A stretch of 64,000 nucleotides of DNA from Amanita rubescens. Taxonomy: Eukaryota > Basidiomycota > Agaricomycetes > Agaricales > Amanitaceae. The stretch is taken from NCBI GenBank assembly GCA_015039365.1, contig WION01000035.1:186001-250000 (forward strand). The letters are read 5' to 3'. Positions within the stretch are counted from its first letter, which is position 1, and each line of letters opens with the position of its first letter. Below are positions 23,501 through 34,850 of this stretch, piece by piece. The notes beneath the pieces are model-generated. The model was not told where the DNA came from, did not search any database, and saw only the letters and a program-made list of their open reading frames with translations. The translations under genes and the position numbers were made by a program.

Positions 23501-24588
23501 CAACAGCAAGTAAGTGACATTACAAAAGGCAGTCTCATCTGAACATCTTTTCCTATTACCAATAGTTTGTCAGTGACATTGCACATTTTATGAAAGGCAG
23601 TCTCATCCCAGTCACATCTTTTCTTATGACCAACAGCAAGTGAGTGAAATTGCACATTTTCAAGTGAATTGCAGAGTCACATCACCTCTTTTTCTATGAC
23701 CAACAGCAAGTGAGTGACATTGCTATTTTGTGAAAAGGCAGTCTCATTAGTACATTGTTTCCTATGACCAACAGTTTGTGAGTGATATTGCACATTTGGT
23801 GAAAGGCAGTCTCATCACATTTTTTCCTATGACCAACAGTGTGTGAGTGACATTACACATTTTGTGAAAGGCAACCTCTTCACATCTTTTCCTTTGATGC
23901 AGCTTGTGAGTGACATTGCAATTTTTTTCTGACCTGCATTCTCAGCATACTTCAATTCATGAATGCTTGATGTATCATTATATCAGAAAGTGAGCATCTT
24001 GCCATATCTTTTTTATGTCTTCCTTTTACATTTTATCATCATAGATTGTAAGATTCCATTTCAACTGACATGTGATCATTCATCTAACTTATATCACTCT
24101 ACAGGTGAGTGATGCTGGTTCATGAGGTATCAATTTCATATCAGTTTGCATGCTAGTGTGTAGGTCTCATAATACATTGGATGCCTTACTATTCTACCTT
24201 ATGACTAGGATGAACTTTTCTCCATGTTTGGGCATGGGCAAAGGAATTTTGCAGTCAAGGTATTTTTGTACTTTTTTTGGGGGGTGGTACACAGCTGACT
24301 CTGCCATTGCACCAAGCCCACTGATTGCCAAGTCTTAGTTTGTAAATTGCTCTTTTTCATTTACTGCATTTATACTTAAACCTTCAAGCAATTATCATCA
24401 TTGCCAAGCTATCCTTTTGGATCAATAAACCATTTCTACCATCAGTCACAGAAGCCTTGGATCAATTTAAGCAAAAAGGCTATGTTCAGAAGCTGAAGAC
24501 TCAAATTACACCAGACCTTATGGACTCTGGTCATCAAGATTTTGTCACATTACTGTATAGGAATGTCACTCACATTGATGGTATGTAG
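17586..24588 (+). CDS. P-loop GTPase whose 3' half contains an array of about 78 putative single-codon exons
   Basis: A septin/AIG1-like fungal G-domain protein. Exons by hand are 17586-17616, 17669-17827, 17878-17924, 17976-18145, 18195-18271, 18403-18591 (GC donor), 18650-18785, 18834-18909, 18963-18974, 19015-19026 and 19079-19108. About 78 triplets follow from 19160 to 24047, then 24209-24259 and a last exon from about 24389 to the TAG at 24586. G1 is IGRANAGKTT (17737-17766), G3 is DSQGFESG, and G4 is TKFD near 18423. A hydrophobic VIVIVFSKFPHFW follows, then VDRE, VHQE and IAKKQLSETQ exons, the microexon run, DELFSMFGHGQRNFAVK and a tail with SVTEALDQFKQKGYVQKL. All exons around the array are phase 0. 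The junction into the last exon needs phase 1 and is unresolved. The whole gene is CpG-depleted. Nucleotide binding is well supported; cellular role is unknown, and the microexon model needs cDNA. Confidence 0.75.
19109..24208 (+). repeat. Tandem array of intron-like units separated by variable triplets
   Basis: About 78 units, each running from a 5' splice site (usually GTGAGTGACATTGCACA) to a 3' splice site (usually CCTATGACCAACAG), with exactly 3 nt before the next GTGAGT. Intron-like parts are 46-81 nt. First triplets are TGG 19160, TTT 19222, CAA 19275, CAA 19343, GGA 19400, AAA 19449; last are TGT 23840, CTT 23903, AAA 23987, ATT 24045. One position (21650-21655) may be 6 nt, and the unit around 19607-19638 could be read as a 30-nt in-phase exon. 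Units between about 20.1 and 23.9 kb are clearly similar to one another. Units at 19.1-20.0 kb and after 23.9 kb share little besides splice sites. At 24102-24106 an acceptor CAG directly abuts a donor GTGAGT. Confidence 0.95.
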
Positions 24589-26403
24589 TATGTATCTAGT
24601 CATGCACTACTTATGAATAATTTATGGCAGGGTGAAACACACAGTACCTGGTATCCAGGTGATTTATTGGCTAAATTGCTTTTGCATTGAGATCATATTT
24701 ACATATGTGTACCATAGATAACTTCTCATATGCATTCCATTGGTTGTTCATGCATCTGTTTCAGAGTCTTGTTCTGATGTAGATATGTATATACATATGT
24801 GGTTATTAGCAACATGTCCAGGGATGGTCCAAGTAAAAGGCTGTTCCATGCAATAGCTCCCTTGCAAGTGCAATGATCATGTAGCCACTTCAAGTTGACC
24901 TGTGACAAGCTGGTGATGCCATAATGGAGCTGCCATGAACTAGTAATGTTAACCCCCAGTGACTCAAATGGACCTGAGGGAAGTCTGCTACAAACAGCAA
25001 CAGCCTGTCATACTTGGATCACATCTGCTCCATTGTCTGATCATCTGCAACACTCTCATCCATTCTACCTCTGTAAATAATATGGTGTGCAGGTAATCTG
25101 TACTCTCACCAATACAACTTTTTCCAGAGTCATATCCAAGTTCATAATTTCATTCAACTCCATTATGCAATCCAGCTGCAGCCTATGATGGTAACATGTA
25201 TGGATTTGGACTCCAACCCCCAAGTTTGGTGACTGTCAACAATGTGCCCATGTGCAGTGAGTGGCATGCCAAAGCCTCCACAACACCAACCCAAGTGTGC
25301 AGACAGGCACTCTTAGTCAAACAAAACTAAGAGAACAAACCAAGGAAAATCAAATGCTACTCATAAATGTGAAGTTGCAGTGAATAAGAAACGAGGAAAC
25401 ACGAGGAAACTCCGAAGCACTGAGATCATGGCAGACTCGGTGATCAAATGTTAAGTTCCCCCTTGAGGATTGAAGTCCACTCAATCACCCTTGTCGAGAT
25501 GCCCACATTTAGTTACGGAACGATCCGAGCGGACTTCCAATCGGAGTCAAAAATTCCGAGAGGATCCTCAGACCGTATTGCTCAAGCGCTCAAGCACGCT
25601 CGGCACTTTCATCACATTATTTTCATTTGTAAACACACGGTATAGATGGCGTGGATGTATATTGCGCTTTTCATGTGCAAAAAGGATGTCATTGTTTACC
25701 AGATCGGACCGGATCTAGACAGAATATAAATAGAGTCACACCTGACATGCACTCATGGACGTCGCTCTCACAACCCACCGCTGCTTTTAGATAACTATGA
25801 ATATATATTGAATACGCTCCTCAAATCAAAGAGTGATAAAAGTTGACAGTGTTCAAGGCAAAGGCAAAGGATAAACATCAAACGGTTGTCACTGTCACCT
25901 TAACGCCGTTTGGACGTGTATTCTCGATACGGAGCATGGGTCTAGATCCGAAACGGAAACGGTACAAGAGCGACGGGCCGAAGCGGGCAGCGGAGACCGG
26001 TGTGGGACAGAAGCAACAGGACCGGCGTCACGAAAAAAAAGAGAAAAAGAAGGGCAAGTTCGCCACGGCGAGTGAAAGAGCTTTTAAAGAGGCGCTATGA
26101 AGCGGGCTCTGGAGGGGACTCGATGGGTAATGGAAGAGGAAAAGGTACAAGCGGGTTATAAGCCTCAAGGGCCGCTTCGGCAGAGTGCGAAGGGTCTGCT
26201 ATCGCATCCACAAGCTGTGTCAGGTCAAAACACTCATATTATGCTCGTTTGCTAGCCTTCCTTCCTTTCCCCTCCTACGTCCTGTTCATGTATTCACTCT
26301 CACCTTTTTCCTCCTTCATCTGACCTTCCTTTCATCTTCCTTTCCTATTCCCTATTCCCTATATAGCTTTCTTCCTCCAACTGCCCTTCTGTATATTCTC
26401 GTA
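24589..26403. other. Mostly non-coding, end of CpG-poor island and a possible small basic ORF
   Basis: Bases 24589 to about 25370 continue the CpG-poor composition of the GTPase gene with no coding signal. From about 25380 CpG returns. Between 25843 and 26230 two overlapping frames encode a basic Lys/Arg-rich stretch (KRKRYKSDGPKRAAETG, EKKEKKKGKFATASERAF) followed after a one-base shift by KRALEGTRWVMEEEKVQAG. It could be a small decayed gene and I cannot name it. A pyrimidine-rich promoter-like tract (26240-26400) precedes the Zn2Cys6 gene. Confidence 0.35.
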
Positions 26404-28589
26404 ATGCCAAACAAAGCAACCCCGGACCAAAATCAAACTATCCAAGGCACGCTACAGCGCGGAAAAGCCTGTCTGCGATGCAGGTTCGTCTCTTTTTATT
26501 TATTTATTATATCCCGCACGGCTTATTTTGACCCTTAGGAAGCGTAAAATGGCAAGTACTTCTTATGCCCCACACGATGATATTTTCAACTCCCGCCTTT
26601 GACAGCGATGTGATGGCACTAAGCCAGCGTGCCAACAATGCATAAGATCGAAGAAAGGCGATGTATGCGAGTACGACGATGGCAAGGGGAAGACCAGAAC
26701 CCAACTTCTCCGTGAACACATCGTTAGGCTTGAACACAGAATACGAGAGCTAGAGGATCCTGATTATATATCTCCAACCGTGACGCTCTATAACCCTCAT
26801 CTACACTCTCGTTCTGGTTCGTCTTCATCGTCCTTTGGCTCTCCCGGCAGTGTCTATCTATCACCCTCTTTCCCGTCAGGTAAGGCCAAGTATCAGATTA
26901 GTGAATCTTGCCAACATTTTCCTACAGATTCGCCTGCTTCACCTGAAAGGTCGTGGAGTGGATTACCGGTTCGTCCATATTAGTCATGTGCATCACGTCT
27001 CTAAGGCACCAAGTGTAGAATGTACCCTCTCCCTCCAGCTCTCCACTCGTGCCAGAGACGATCTTCAGCGGCCATCGGGTTAGTTCGCAGGCGCCTGTTG
27101 AACTTGCCCAGATGTTGTAAGCGCATCGTTTCTCCCGCATATCTGCTCGTATTTTAACCGTACTTCAGGATGGACATCTTTGCTCCTCATCGCCATCAAT
27201 GCGGATTGGATATTCACTTTGGACGGCTTCGAGAGAGTTTGACTCGTCCATTAATTGAACAGAGACACCCGGCATTGATGAACGCCATATACTTATGGGC
27301 TTGCTTCGTCTCCCGCCCAGAACCCCTGTGCCAACACGAGGACCATTACCTAGAGCTAGCCCTCAAGGAAATACCTGACGCATTACGACGAGCGGACAAC
27401 ATCATCGATATCATCCAAGCCTCATGTTTACTCTCTTTATACTTTTTGGCTAACGGGCGATACATAGAAGGCGGTTATCACGCAAGTGCCGCTGCTTCTC
27501 TTGCAATGCAGAGCGGTCTTGGCGGCAGAGAAGCTCATGTTCCCCACATCTATGGTTATGACGATACCGGTGAAAGCTTTGAATTGAAGCCTCCTAGAAG
27601 TGATATCAAAGCGGGTGAAAGGATTTTGACCTTTTGGCAGGTTTACAATCTGGATCGTTGCTGGTCCGTTATCCTGCGCAAGCCAGCTGTCATACCGGAT
27701 AACATGCACTCGATTACTTGTCCATGGCCTCAGTCAATTTCCGAATACGAAACGGTATGTATGCACCATCCGTACGCTATACACGCTTGGTGCTATCGGA
27801 TTTGTAGGGTCATCTTGATGCTGCTTCGCGCATCCCGACCATTCGAGCATTCCTGCGCGGTGAAGTGGATCCCAACAGTTTCTCCATCCAAGCATTGCGT
27901 GTCAAGGCATCTACTCTGTTTGCGTGCGCGAGTAACGTTGCAACGAATTGGGAATCAAGTATGTATTTTTACTTGGGTGGCCTCCTAGAGTTACAATCGT
28001 TTTTCTCAAGATGCTAAAATGGTCAACATCCTACACGATGTGCAAGGACTTGAACACAGCATTGCTCATTTTCTGTCAACGCTCGTCAACTTGGAACAAT
28101 TGGATGCGGTTTCGGCCGAAGACAAGTTCTCATTGCTGGTTACACATACCCTTGCGCATACATCCATGATTCAATTACATCGCTCATTCGCGTCTGATGA
28201 TGCGGTGTCGTTTGAAAAATGTGCCCGTGCAGCCCGCTCGTGCATTATTATCATCAAACAGATGGCTGATCAAGACTTCGCTTTTCTTGATCCGATCATC
28301 GGAGTGAGTTTTGTGTATCTTTCGAAAATTTTCGTTAACTTCTCTCCCCCGGAAGCCCTGCTGGTCGATTGTTGGAGACTTCTTGATTCAGGAAATGGAC
28401 TCGATAGAATCTACGTGGCCGTTTATGGATACGGGCGACGTGCGGAATGACCTCGGCACGGTATTCTATGCATTAACGTGCCTTAGCCCTAGATTCCCAC
28501 TCGTAGGCAAGTATGAAGCAATTGCTGACCCATACCTCACTCATCGTATCGCGCAGCTCCGTACATCGCTCGATTCAGAAAACGCCTAG
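26404..28589 (+). CDS. Zn(II)2Cys6 transcription factor with fungal-specific TF domain
   Basis: The ATG at 26404 opens a binuclear zinc cluster spread over three exons (26404-26483, 26539-26551, 26606 onward): CLRCRKRKMRCDGTKPAC then QQCIRSKKGDVCEY, with correct Cys spacing only when the 13-nt second exon and its GC donor (GCAAGT at 26552) are used. A coiled linker RLEHRIRELED and Ser-rich region follow. The middle and C-terminal parts (ALMNAIYLWACFVSRPEP, IIQASCLLSLYFLANGR, ITFWQVYNLDRCWSVIL-like and others) fit the Fungal_trans domain. Introns near 27755-27808 and 27960-28010 have good splice sites; the limits of the exon near 27035-27118 are uncertain. The stop is at 28587-28589. It is a nuclear DNA-binding regulator with unknown target. 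It lies 1 kb from the iron cluster, but no link is shown. Confidence 0.85.
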
Positions 28590-29608
28590 CTCAACCATCA
28601 TTATCATAATCTGTGGACGATCCACGATCATTTTATCAACGACGGAGGCGCATATGCCTCCACACGGACTCTGCCTTTGGACATTACTTATACTTTTCAA
28701 CGCTCGAAGACACAAGGACTCTCTGCTAATTTTAGATTTTCGGACTCTTTTTTTCTCGTTTCCGCTCGTCAAGGACATTATTTTATATTACAGCGGACTA
28801 TATCATGACAGACATTTGGACAATCCGTAATACTGACTTGGCTCTTATTTGTGGGACTTGACATTGAAGACTTGGACATTGTACTGTATATTCGCGATAT
28901 AAAATTGGATATTTGTATTATTATATATCTTAGATATTTAATCGTCAGGTCCAACTAGTACTTCGATACCAGGACATGGTGGTACGAACTTATAGACATT
29001 CACACTTGCACTTAGCCCCAACCGTGATTGAACTTGATTGGACAATTGATAATTCACGCGACGCGGCACACCTGCAAGGTATTCACGAATAAACAAAACC
29101 TACGGAGATATCCATTTTTATGAATGTATCAGGTATAGTTGTCATGGTACTCTAACGTCTGTTTGTTCCACCCCATTCTCCAGCCGAATTCACTAGTTAA
29201 CGAAGTGAGCCTTCGGGGACTCTGCGCATCTCAGCTTTGTTTTTCATGCACGCCCTCATTTGCTTTCAACTGTAGTTCCGAAGTTTCAAATTCGCCACAA
29301 GGCTCGTTTATGGTGTTCAAGTTACTCATATGGTCAACCATTATCGTCAGCGCTCGCGCACGTCCCGAGCTACTTATGCCCCTCCTGCACCATGAACCGC
29401 GGAGACCTCTATGTATATATTCTGCCGTTCGTGTAAAGGAAAAAAATGCCGAAAGAAAGGAAGGTCACTGGGTTCGGCCGGTGCAGGCGGGGGTAGGTCT
29501 TAATGCGAACTGTGATGGCGGTAATGCTGTGATACCCTTCATCTTTCGGATTGCGGGGAAAAGGCAGCGATCTAGATTATGATTATCGTCTCTGAAGTCC
29601 ATCCTGAA
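28590..29608. other. Convergent intergenic region
   Basis: About 1 kb between the Zn2Cys6 gene and the FET3 stop. It is AT-rich near 28850-28950. A 147-codon frame at 29139-29582 has no recognisable features and is probably spurious. Confidence 0.4.
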
Positions 29609-31940
29609 TTAAGAACTAATAATTCGGGAAGTCTCTCCTCGATTCTTTGGAATCAAACCCTTGAAGAAATTCTTCCTCTTTTCCTTATTCTCCCGCTTCG
29701 CAAGGACTTCCTGCTCGATCTCCTCATCAGAGATCTGACCTCCCAGCGCATACCAGACGACTATGATCATACCTAACACCGCCGCCAATACGCACCCGGC
29801 CATGGCCCCAATGGCTCTTGGCTGCCACCCCGTCTTCTGAAGGTAAGGTCCCAAAGGTAGTCCACGAAGGTCTGTCGCAGAGGCATGACCAGCCGCGTTT
29901 CCAGATGCCGGTAATCCAAGCACTTTACACTGCTCTGCAACCGCTGGTGGTAAAGAACCGCTTCGCTGCTGAGCAATCAGTGGCGCCTCTATAAATTGAA
30001 CAGCCAGGCCCGACTCTAGGTGCCATTCAATGTGGCCTGTAATCCAGCGTTAGTTACGGGCCAAGGTAAGCAGAAGCATCCTCTCGTACAATGGAAAAAC
30101 CAAGCTCCTGGATTATCTGCTACGATGCGCAGCGTGGCGGCGCCCAAAGATGGGATCATGATGGTATCCCGACGCATTGGATTTGCCTGACCCTCTTTAA
30201 GAGGTGGATTAAGCGTCTGGTTACTGGACGTATAGTTCTCTGCTCGATTAACGATCATGAACTTGTGTCCATGGAGATGGCTATGAAATAGCGTGAACCA
30301 TTACGGAAGGTAAATTAATTACTTGTCAACTCACAAAGGATGCGCTCCGCTATCGCTGTTGTTGACAATAATGTCAACGACATTGTTATGTTCTAGGACG
30401 AAGCTAGTAGGACCATAAGCCTTTGCTACAGTTGCATTATAGCCTAGGGTAAGTTCCGAAAGAGTTGCGGGAACAAGTGGACTGTTATATGTGATATCGT
30501 TAAAGAAGCCATGGTTCGTGCCATCCGACATGGTTGCGAATGCTGCTAAAAGTCCGACGGTCGTGCCACGTGGAGGCTGTGGTATAACTTGTACAGGTAC
30601 GAGGGACATATCATCCACCATATGGTATGCATCAACGGTTTGTGCTGGCGCAAGAGGGGCCGAAGGGTTGTAAGTCACAGAGGACGTGATGTCTAGGAGG
30701 GGTTATGTTTCAAATTGTGCAAGGGGGAATGAACACCCACTAGAAACCAGGGTAGACGGGACTTTGTCGAACATACTGGTGTCCATGTTGGCATGAACGA
30801 CCCAGTTTGACGTTGTGTCGTTGCGCGCAGTGACTAAAACAGAGTATCTCTGAGCAACGGCAACGTTGACTAGATCGATTGGGGACTGTTCAACATCCGT
30901 CTGAGAAACGTGTGAGTGCGTTGCATATAGTCTGAATGAAATGCTTTACCCCGTCAACTTCGATAATTGTCATGTTATGTCCATCAATCCAAAAGAAGAA
31001 CGAGGTGAATGCGGACGTGTTTACGATCCTCAGCCGGTAAGTTTTACCAGGCTGGAAAGGAAGCGTTGCATTTTCGTTGAAACCAACGGCCGAGGTGGGG
31101 CCAGTTGGCGAAGTTCCAGGTCTGGGTCCAAGATAGGAACCGTTCTGCGCAAAATATATGAGACCCGAATCTATGAACAAGTTATTTGGAGTTCTCGATA
31201 TTCAGGTCCATCAGCATACATACCTGGAATAGGCTCTGCGCCGTCTGGGTTGGCGACGTTGATAAATTGCTTCAGGAGAACGTTATGTTGCTGGTGATAC
31301 CAATCTCCAATAACCACGGTATATTCTTCGTCATATGAGTATACCTCCTGTGTTGGATGTATAACTAGCGGAGCCCGTAGCCCATCGACATATTGTCCCT
31401 TTCAACACATGGGTTAGAAAATGTCGGTAAAGGAAGAGCGACCACTTACGCCAGCATGTGAGTGCACCCAGTACGTCCCCCATTGGCCAGATGAGTTGAC
31501 AGGAATAACGTAGTCAAATTGTTCCCCCGGTGGTATACCGCTAGAGCGGAGACCGTTAAACGAGTTAACAATTAAAAAGTTCAGTGTTTACCATTGAGAT
31601 AATCCCATGGCACCATCCATCCAAGAGGTCGAATTGAAAAGCATGCCATGATGGTGAAGAGTCGCAGGCGCTTGACAGGGAATTATATGCATGCACAATA
31701 ACTATGTCCGTTGATTGTACATCATACGGCGGAGGTCTGAGTTTATCAGGCACAACGTAGATGGTGAGCTCAAAAAATGACTTACGGCCACGTATTGTTC
31801 ACGCCAATGACTTTGCGCGGAAAGAGACCGTCGGGGTTAGCATTTTCCACGTAGGTGAGATTCCACCAAATCTCCTGCACTCCCGCAAATGCGTGCGCGG
31901 CAAAGAGGAGTAGAATCCAAGAACGACAATTTGGGAACAT
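29609..31940 (-). CDS. FET3: Fet3-type multicopper ferroxidase with C-terminal membrane anchor
   Basis: Oxidises Fe2+ at the plasma membrane and passes Fe3+ to the Ftr1 permease. Minus-strand exons by hand are 31940-31786, 31736-31592, 31540-31450, 31398-31224, 31170-30950, 30900-30741, 30692-30335, 30280-30090 and 30036-29609. The start gives a signal peptide (MFPNCRSWILLLFAAHAFAG). Copper ligands appear in order: LHHHGMLFNSTSWMDGA, YWVHSHAG, HPFHLHGHKF, FHCHIEWHLESGL. Near the end IGAMAGCVLAAVLGMIIVVW is a transmembrane helix followed by a charged cytosolic tail. One apparent one-base break lies in exon 2 near 31670-31678, between HAYNSL and PATLHHHG. ATCTGATAA lies 120 bp upstream of the start. 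It shares its upstream region with a decayed FTR1 copy, and the intact FTR1 is 3 kb away. Confidence 0.88.
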
Positions 31941-32499
31941 CCGGACTTGCACCTTCCGCGAGGATGGTGTCCCTGCTTATAAGGAACAAACCAACATGCG
32001 CCGAAAGTTCTAAATTCTAAATAAAGGCTGTGCTAAGTATAATTCAGGCTGGTTCACTTATCTGATAAAGTTCCGCCTAAAAGATATGATGGCACGTTGT
32101 GATTGGTCGATCTAAGCGTAAGTGGAATGTGTGCCGGCATGACATTATTGAAATGTGAAACGATGCATGAAAGAAAGGGCGAATTACCCTGTGCCCAAAA
32201 AAAGCTGTGTGCACCTGTTCCGCTGCCAAGACGCCCCTATACAGCCCTATACGCCACATCGGCCCCTTTGTGACCCTCCTTCGACAGAGTCCGTGGCCTC
32301 TAGCTAATCTTAATGACAAGGACCGCAAGCCCAAGTCAAGTGATACCAGCATGCTGCACGACAACTCCAATTCCCATCAGATTATTGACTATGTTGCTGA
32401 AATTTTGTCTGATAAGATCGGGACTTACGTTGCCAATTAATTGGTTCCATAATAGTAAGATTAATATATCAACTAACTCGATGCTAAAGGCTATGTATA
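31941..32499. promoter_or_regulatory. Divergent promoter region of FET3 with GATA-type iron-repressor site
   Basis: ATCTGATAA at 32060-32068, within the palindrome TTATCTGATAA, matches the ATCWGATAA core known for fungal iron-repressor GATA factors (Urbs1/SreA/Sre1 type). A near-match, GTCTGATAAGA, is at 32407-32417. Repression under iron sufficiency is inferred from the sites and the neighbouring genes. Confidence 0.65.
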
Positions 32500-33865
32500 C
32501 CGCCCAACGACCGGGCGGCCTACGAACCGTGCAAAGGGAAAAAATCACCGTCTTTGAACCTCTCCTACCCATTCCTGCATGGCGAATAATGTATCGGGAA
32601 ACCGTAGATCGTTCTGGCACCGCTGCGGCCCGGCTTGGCACGTCAAATTGTCACGCGGCGGTCGGCACCCACGCTAACGCCCTCGGACAATACCAGCAAC
32701 AGAGAGCCAATCAGTGTTGCGCGCAGACTGAAAATCCGGACGAGTTTGCCTTTTTGACGCGTGTCTTAATCTTACATTTTGTCCAGATTTTGGTCGGTGG
32801 TGCTATAGGGCTCGTTATCGCGTTGGCGATAGGCGCCGCGTACGTGACTTCTGTCAACCTACTTGCTCGACCCTAATAGCGAATAGTTCATTGGTCTATG
32901 GTTCACCAAAGAGATGCCCTGTTTTCGAAGATTGAGTTACTATGGACAGGTAAAACAATCAAAATTATGAAATACCGTTCCTGATTCCTCATCTCCGAAA
33001 GCCTTTCTTACAGCTTCCATCATGATCTTTGTTATGGACCTTTTAAAAGCTGCGAGTCGAACGTGGTACGTACTGTCCAAAAATAAATATCCCTATTTGT
33101 TGAATGCTTGCGTTGCACTATTCATAGCAACAGTCAAATGGCGCTCCAAGACCGAGAAAGCCTCTGAAGGTGAAAGTGAGATGACATTTCGCAGTGGTGA
33201 CTACCATATCACTGACTTTAATGGTGGACGTCGACTGGTTATCCGACAGGCAAATGGATTATCCCCTTCCTCCCTTTTACCGCCGTTTTACGTGAAGGTA
33301 AGGAACCGCCTTACGACGCGATTCGTAAAGACAAACTTTCCGTAGGTCTCGAAGTTGTTGTTTATGTCGGAGGCGTTTCACTAGGAGAACCGGCTTTGGG
33401 CCTCATAGCAGGTCTCGCCGTCGGTGTCATCGTTTATCAATTCGCCATTTGAAGCAGTAACCTGTTCCCTAAACGTGTCGAAGCAGTGCCTGAGGAAAGC
33501 ATATATCAACAGCCCCTAGACTTTTCATGGCAGTCATAACAACCTGCTACTTCTAGTCGGTGCTGGATTGTTCAGCAGATCGGTTGGATCATTCGAATAA
33601 TTTCAGTGGCTAAGATGGTTCCAGCACATATCCCGTCCAGGGAAATGTATGGCACCTCGACTGATGCAATCCTTACCTGATCAATAGTCGAGGCTGGGCT
33701 ATATTTAACGCAATCCTCGGCTGGACAAATAGCGCGACATGTAAGCCTTTTCTTCCACATCATATGTTTTCTGGTTTATCAAATTCGCATAGACGGTTCC
33801 GTGTTATCCTATGTGTTCTATTGGCTCGCTGTACTATGCGCGTTAGCGTACACGCGATTTAGATA
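32500..33865 (+). pseudogene. Decayed copy of the FTR1 iron permease
   Basis: Pieces match the exons of the intact FTR1 at 35023-36662 in the same order: RIMYRETVDRSG (the permease REXXE motif degraded at 32596), ARRLKI, VGGAIGLVIALAIGAA, GLWFTK, ASIMIFVMDLLKAASRTW, KWRSKTEKASEGESE, GKWIIPFLPFTAVLREG, LEVVVYVGGVSLG, GLIAGLAVGVIVYQFA and GWAIFNAILGWTN. Several are in different frames, with stops (for example after VYQFA near 33452 and in the segment near 33690) and lost splice continuity. No start codon with a proper first exon is preserved. It is most simply a tandem duplicate that has decayed. The third-exon break (GLWFTK to DALFSKIELLW) is a one-base shift. Confidence 0.8.
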
Positions 33866-34850
33866 GGTGAGTTCTCCCAGATAATTGCATCATTAACTAA
33901 GATCGAATTTTAGAGACGTGCGCCTCTCCTCCAGAAAGGATCCGCGAGGGCTTATTGACAGACCCTTGACTGAATCCGAACTATTGCCACATGGACTTAT
34001 TTTTGACGCAGTTTTGGATCCCTGGATACCACATCCTTCAATGTATGCCCTGACGAACTACCAACTACGATTTTTTTCCGCACCTGAACGCACACGGATA
34101 TTCTTCGATTGGAAAATAATGACGGTTGAGATCTCCAACGAACCCCAATAATGGTTCAACGCAAAGTGTTAGGTGCCTGATGAAATTCTCAAACGCTTAC
34201 TGAGATCAATGGGCCATCCATGATGCATAGCTAAAGAATCTTTGATATCTCGGAGAATTACAAGCCAGGGACAGGCGGAGTGGGAATAACGTGGACGAAT
34301 TAACTTCTGACGCACAGTGGACTTACCGCTTCACAAGAGGCATATTATAGTGAAAAGTGTATTCGACATGTTAGAGAAAGATCATATACAAACCTGTTAC
34401 TTAAGTCGTTGCCGGCCTTCTTGCAATTGTGAAAAAAGGTGTCCGAGGTAACATCGTCGCGACTGCAGCTATCTCCAGGCACCAGATAGCTTGCTCAGTA
34501 ATACGAACCAGTAGCCAAGGAATCAAACGTGAGACAAAGTACTTCCTATACCTGTTCCGGTGGCCGCCTCAGTTTTCGCGATCAACTTGCACATGGTGAC
34601 TCATATAATCATGAGGTAACACGAACGTACACGGACTCCACATACGTGGGATGACAGAACCCAAAATCATGCGTTGAGATCATGGCCATGCTACGGTTGC
34701 GTTGCGCGTCCAGGACCCGGGGGCGCTTCCATACTGACGATATGGATGCGCTCTTTGCGAGCTCTTGAGGCCTCCATGTCGGGCCGCAGATTCACAACAT
34801 GTTCAGCGGATGGTGACTGTCCGACGAGCAGGTCCGACCTCCGATTATCG
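33866..34850. other. Intergenic, nothing recognised
   Basis: About 1 kb between the decayed and the intact FTR1 copies. Bases 33918-34151 hold a 77-codon frame without known features. Confidence 0.4.

Noticed and set aside
19109..24208. CRISPR-like regular repeat array
   Set aside because: The variable part is only 3 nt, repeats are not identical and carry splice sites, and the host is a eukaryote.
29139..29582. 147-codon plus-strand frame downstream of the Zn2Cys6 gene
   Set aside because: No family motif, no splice context, and located in a convergent 3' region.
32313..32876. 187-codon frame ahead of the FTR1 remnant as an independent gene
   Set aside because: Its second half aligns in order with FTR1 exon 1 and 2 sequence, so it is part of the decayed permease.
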